Shown here: positions 63,702-64,000 of the stretch, piece by piece
Layout of the letters: each line of letters begins with the position of its first letter
Position numbering within the stretch: position 1 is the first letter of the stretch
NCBI GenBank assembly: GCA_023382715.1
Contig: JAHDWP010000001.1
Coordinates: forward strand, 381,779-445,778
Reading direction: 5' to 3'
Origin: Anaerolineae bacterium
Lineage (GTDB): Bacteria > Chloroflexota > Anaerolineae > Aggregatilineales > Aggregatilineaceae
DNA: 64,000 nt
Notes under the pieces: generated by a model
What the model saw: the letters and a program-made list of their open reading frames with translations, nothing else
What the model was told of the DNA's origin: nothing
Database searches by the model: none
Position numbers and translations under genes: made by a program

Positions 63702-63730
63702 AGGTTAGCATAAAGGCCAACTGGTGTCAA
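63702..63730 (-). promoter_or_regulatory. Promoter of the nuo operon
   Basis: On the minus strand consensus TTGACA (63730-63725) is followed after 17 bases by TAACCT, with TGC just before it as an extended -10. The start of transcription would be near 63695, about 60 bases before nuoA. Confidence 0.65.
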
Positions 63731-63960
63731 ACCGTCACGGGATCAGGCATTTCGTGAGCAAAGATACCACAACGTGCCGAGATGCGAAAGGCGACGCTTG
63801 CGCCCGCGTCAGCATGGTGTGCGGCTCCGTAGAAGCGAATCGCGTGGAGTGCGGTTGCAGGAAGCAGAGGGCGCTCGGCAGAGGACAGCGATCACGGGTA
63901 GAATTCGGCGGCGATTGCCGGGCGAACAATCACGGAGGAGGAAACAAAACAACAGGCCAG

Positions 63961-64000
63961 GGCGTTGGCGGCGACCTACTCTCCCAGGGGGCTACCCCCC
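63961..64000 (-). rRNA. rrf: 5S ribosomal RNA, 3' end (truncated by window edge)
   Basis: The last 40 bases, read on the minus strand, contain GGGAGAGTAGGTCGCCGCC followed by AACGCC, the 3' portion of bacterial 5S rRNA. The rest of the gene lies beyond the window. An rRNA operon therefore probably ends just upstream of nuo. Confidence 0.85.

Larger units (their letters stand above)
63636..63960. other. Intergenic region between 5S rRNA and nuoA
   Basis: 325 bases with no convincing gene. It holds the nuo promoter (63702-63730), an 18-base dyad at the expected transcription start (63675-63692) and, next to the 5S gene, a T-rich minus-strand stretch (TGTTGTTTTGTTTCC) that may end rRNA transcription. 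A 64-codon frame here is not supported. Confidence 0.75.

Noticed and set aside
63735..63929. A 64-codon frame between 5S rRNA and nuoA
   Set aside because: It crosses the region just upstream of the nuo promoter, lacks a good Shine-Dalgarno and shows no domain.

Overview
The window reads as chromosomal DNA of a high-GC, probably single-membrane member of the Chloroflexota (Anaerolineae-like). This is an inference from gene content: a complete 14-subunit nuo operon, a Tad machine whose TadZ carries a receiver domain, and many GT-C membrane glycosyltransferases. It also rests on dispersed intergenic palindromes and on the absence of outer-membrane or LPS-export genes and of a secretin. No integrase, transposase, phage gene or CRISPR array was seen. 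Most genes lie on the minus strand in tight operons, often with 4-bp ATGA start/stop overlaps.

Layout. 1-5.1 kb (-): folC, lon and a 3'-truncated AlbA_2/ATPase-type regulator. 5.6-10.2 kb (+): a membrane-anchored surface protein, a PhnD-like lipoprotein whose only well-placed start appears to be ATC, and two family-2 glycosyltransferases. 10.2-21.0 kb (-): a DegU/DegS-like regulator and kinase, then cpaB, tadZ, tadA, tadB and tadC, then comF, long-form hpf and a nucleotidyltransferase-like gene. 21.1-28.6 kb (-): four consecutive polytopic GT-C-type membrane proteins and a threonine-dehydrogenase-like SDR. 28.7-31.7 kb (-): acpS and a pair of M16 peptidase genes, one with the metal site and one without. 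31.8-35.7 kb (-): ugd, an FAD oxidoreductase and an LPG-synthase-like flippase. 35.8-38.6 kb (-): a small SWIM zinc-finger protein behind a strong promoter, leader and terminator, then a PspC / LiaF-like / beta-propeller operon.

38.8-41.5 kb (+): a GNAT acetyltransferase and a family-5 solute-binding protein. 41.6-43.1 kb (-): two membrane-anchored paralogues and tRNA-Leu(CAA). 43.4-45.6 kb (+): ECF sigma factor, anti-sigma-like membrane protein and Nudix hydrolase. 45.6-46.5 kb (-): a membrane-tethered SDR. 46.7-63.6 kb (-): nuoABCDE-[GNAT]-F-[TPR]-GHIJKLMN. The right edge holds the 3' end of a 5S rRNA gene (-), so an rRNA operon probably lies just upstream of nuo.

Most notable observations: (1) NuoJ is about twice its usual size because two DUF4397-like repeats are inserted between its fourth and fifth membrane helices. 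(2) A near-consensus promoter is followed by about 100 nt of structured leader and an intrinsic terminator only 34 nt before the SWIM-protein start, the layout of an attenuator. (3) A perfect 18-bp operator-like dyad sits at the predicted nuo transcription start. (4) The Tad cluster lacks a pilin and secretin here, and its TadZ has lost the P-loop lysine.

Two gene-free stretches exceed 300 bases, 5135-5580 and 63636-63960; both are described as features. Family calls come from reading motifs by eye; no database search was run.
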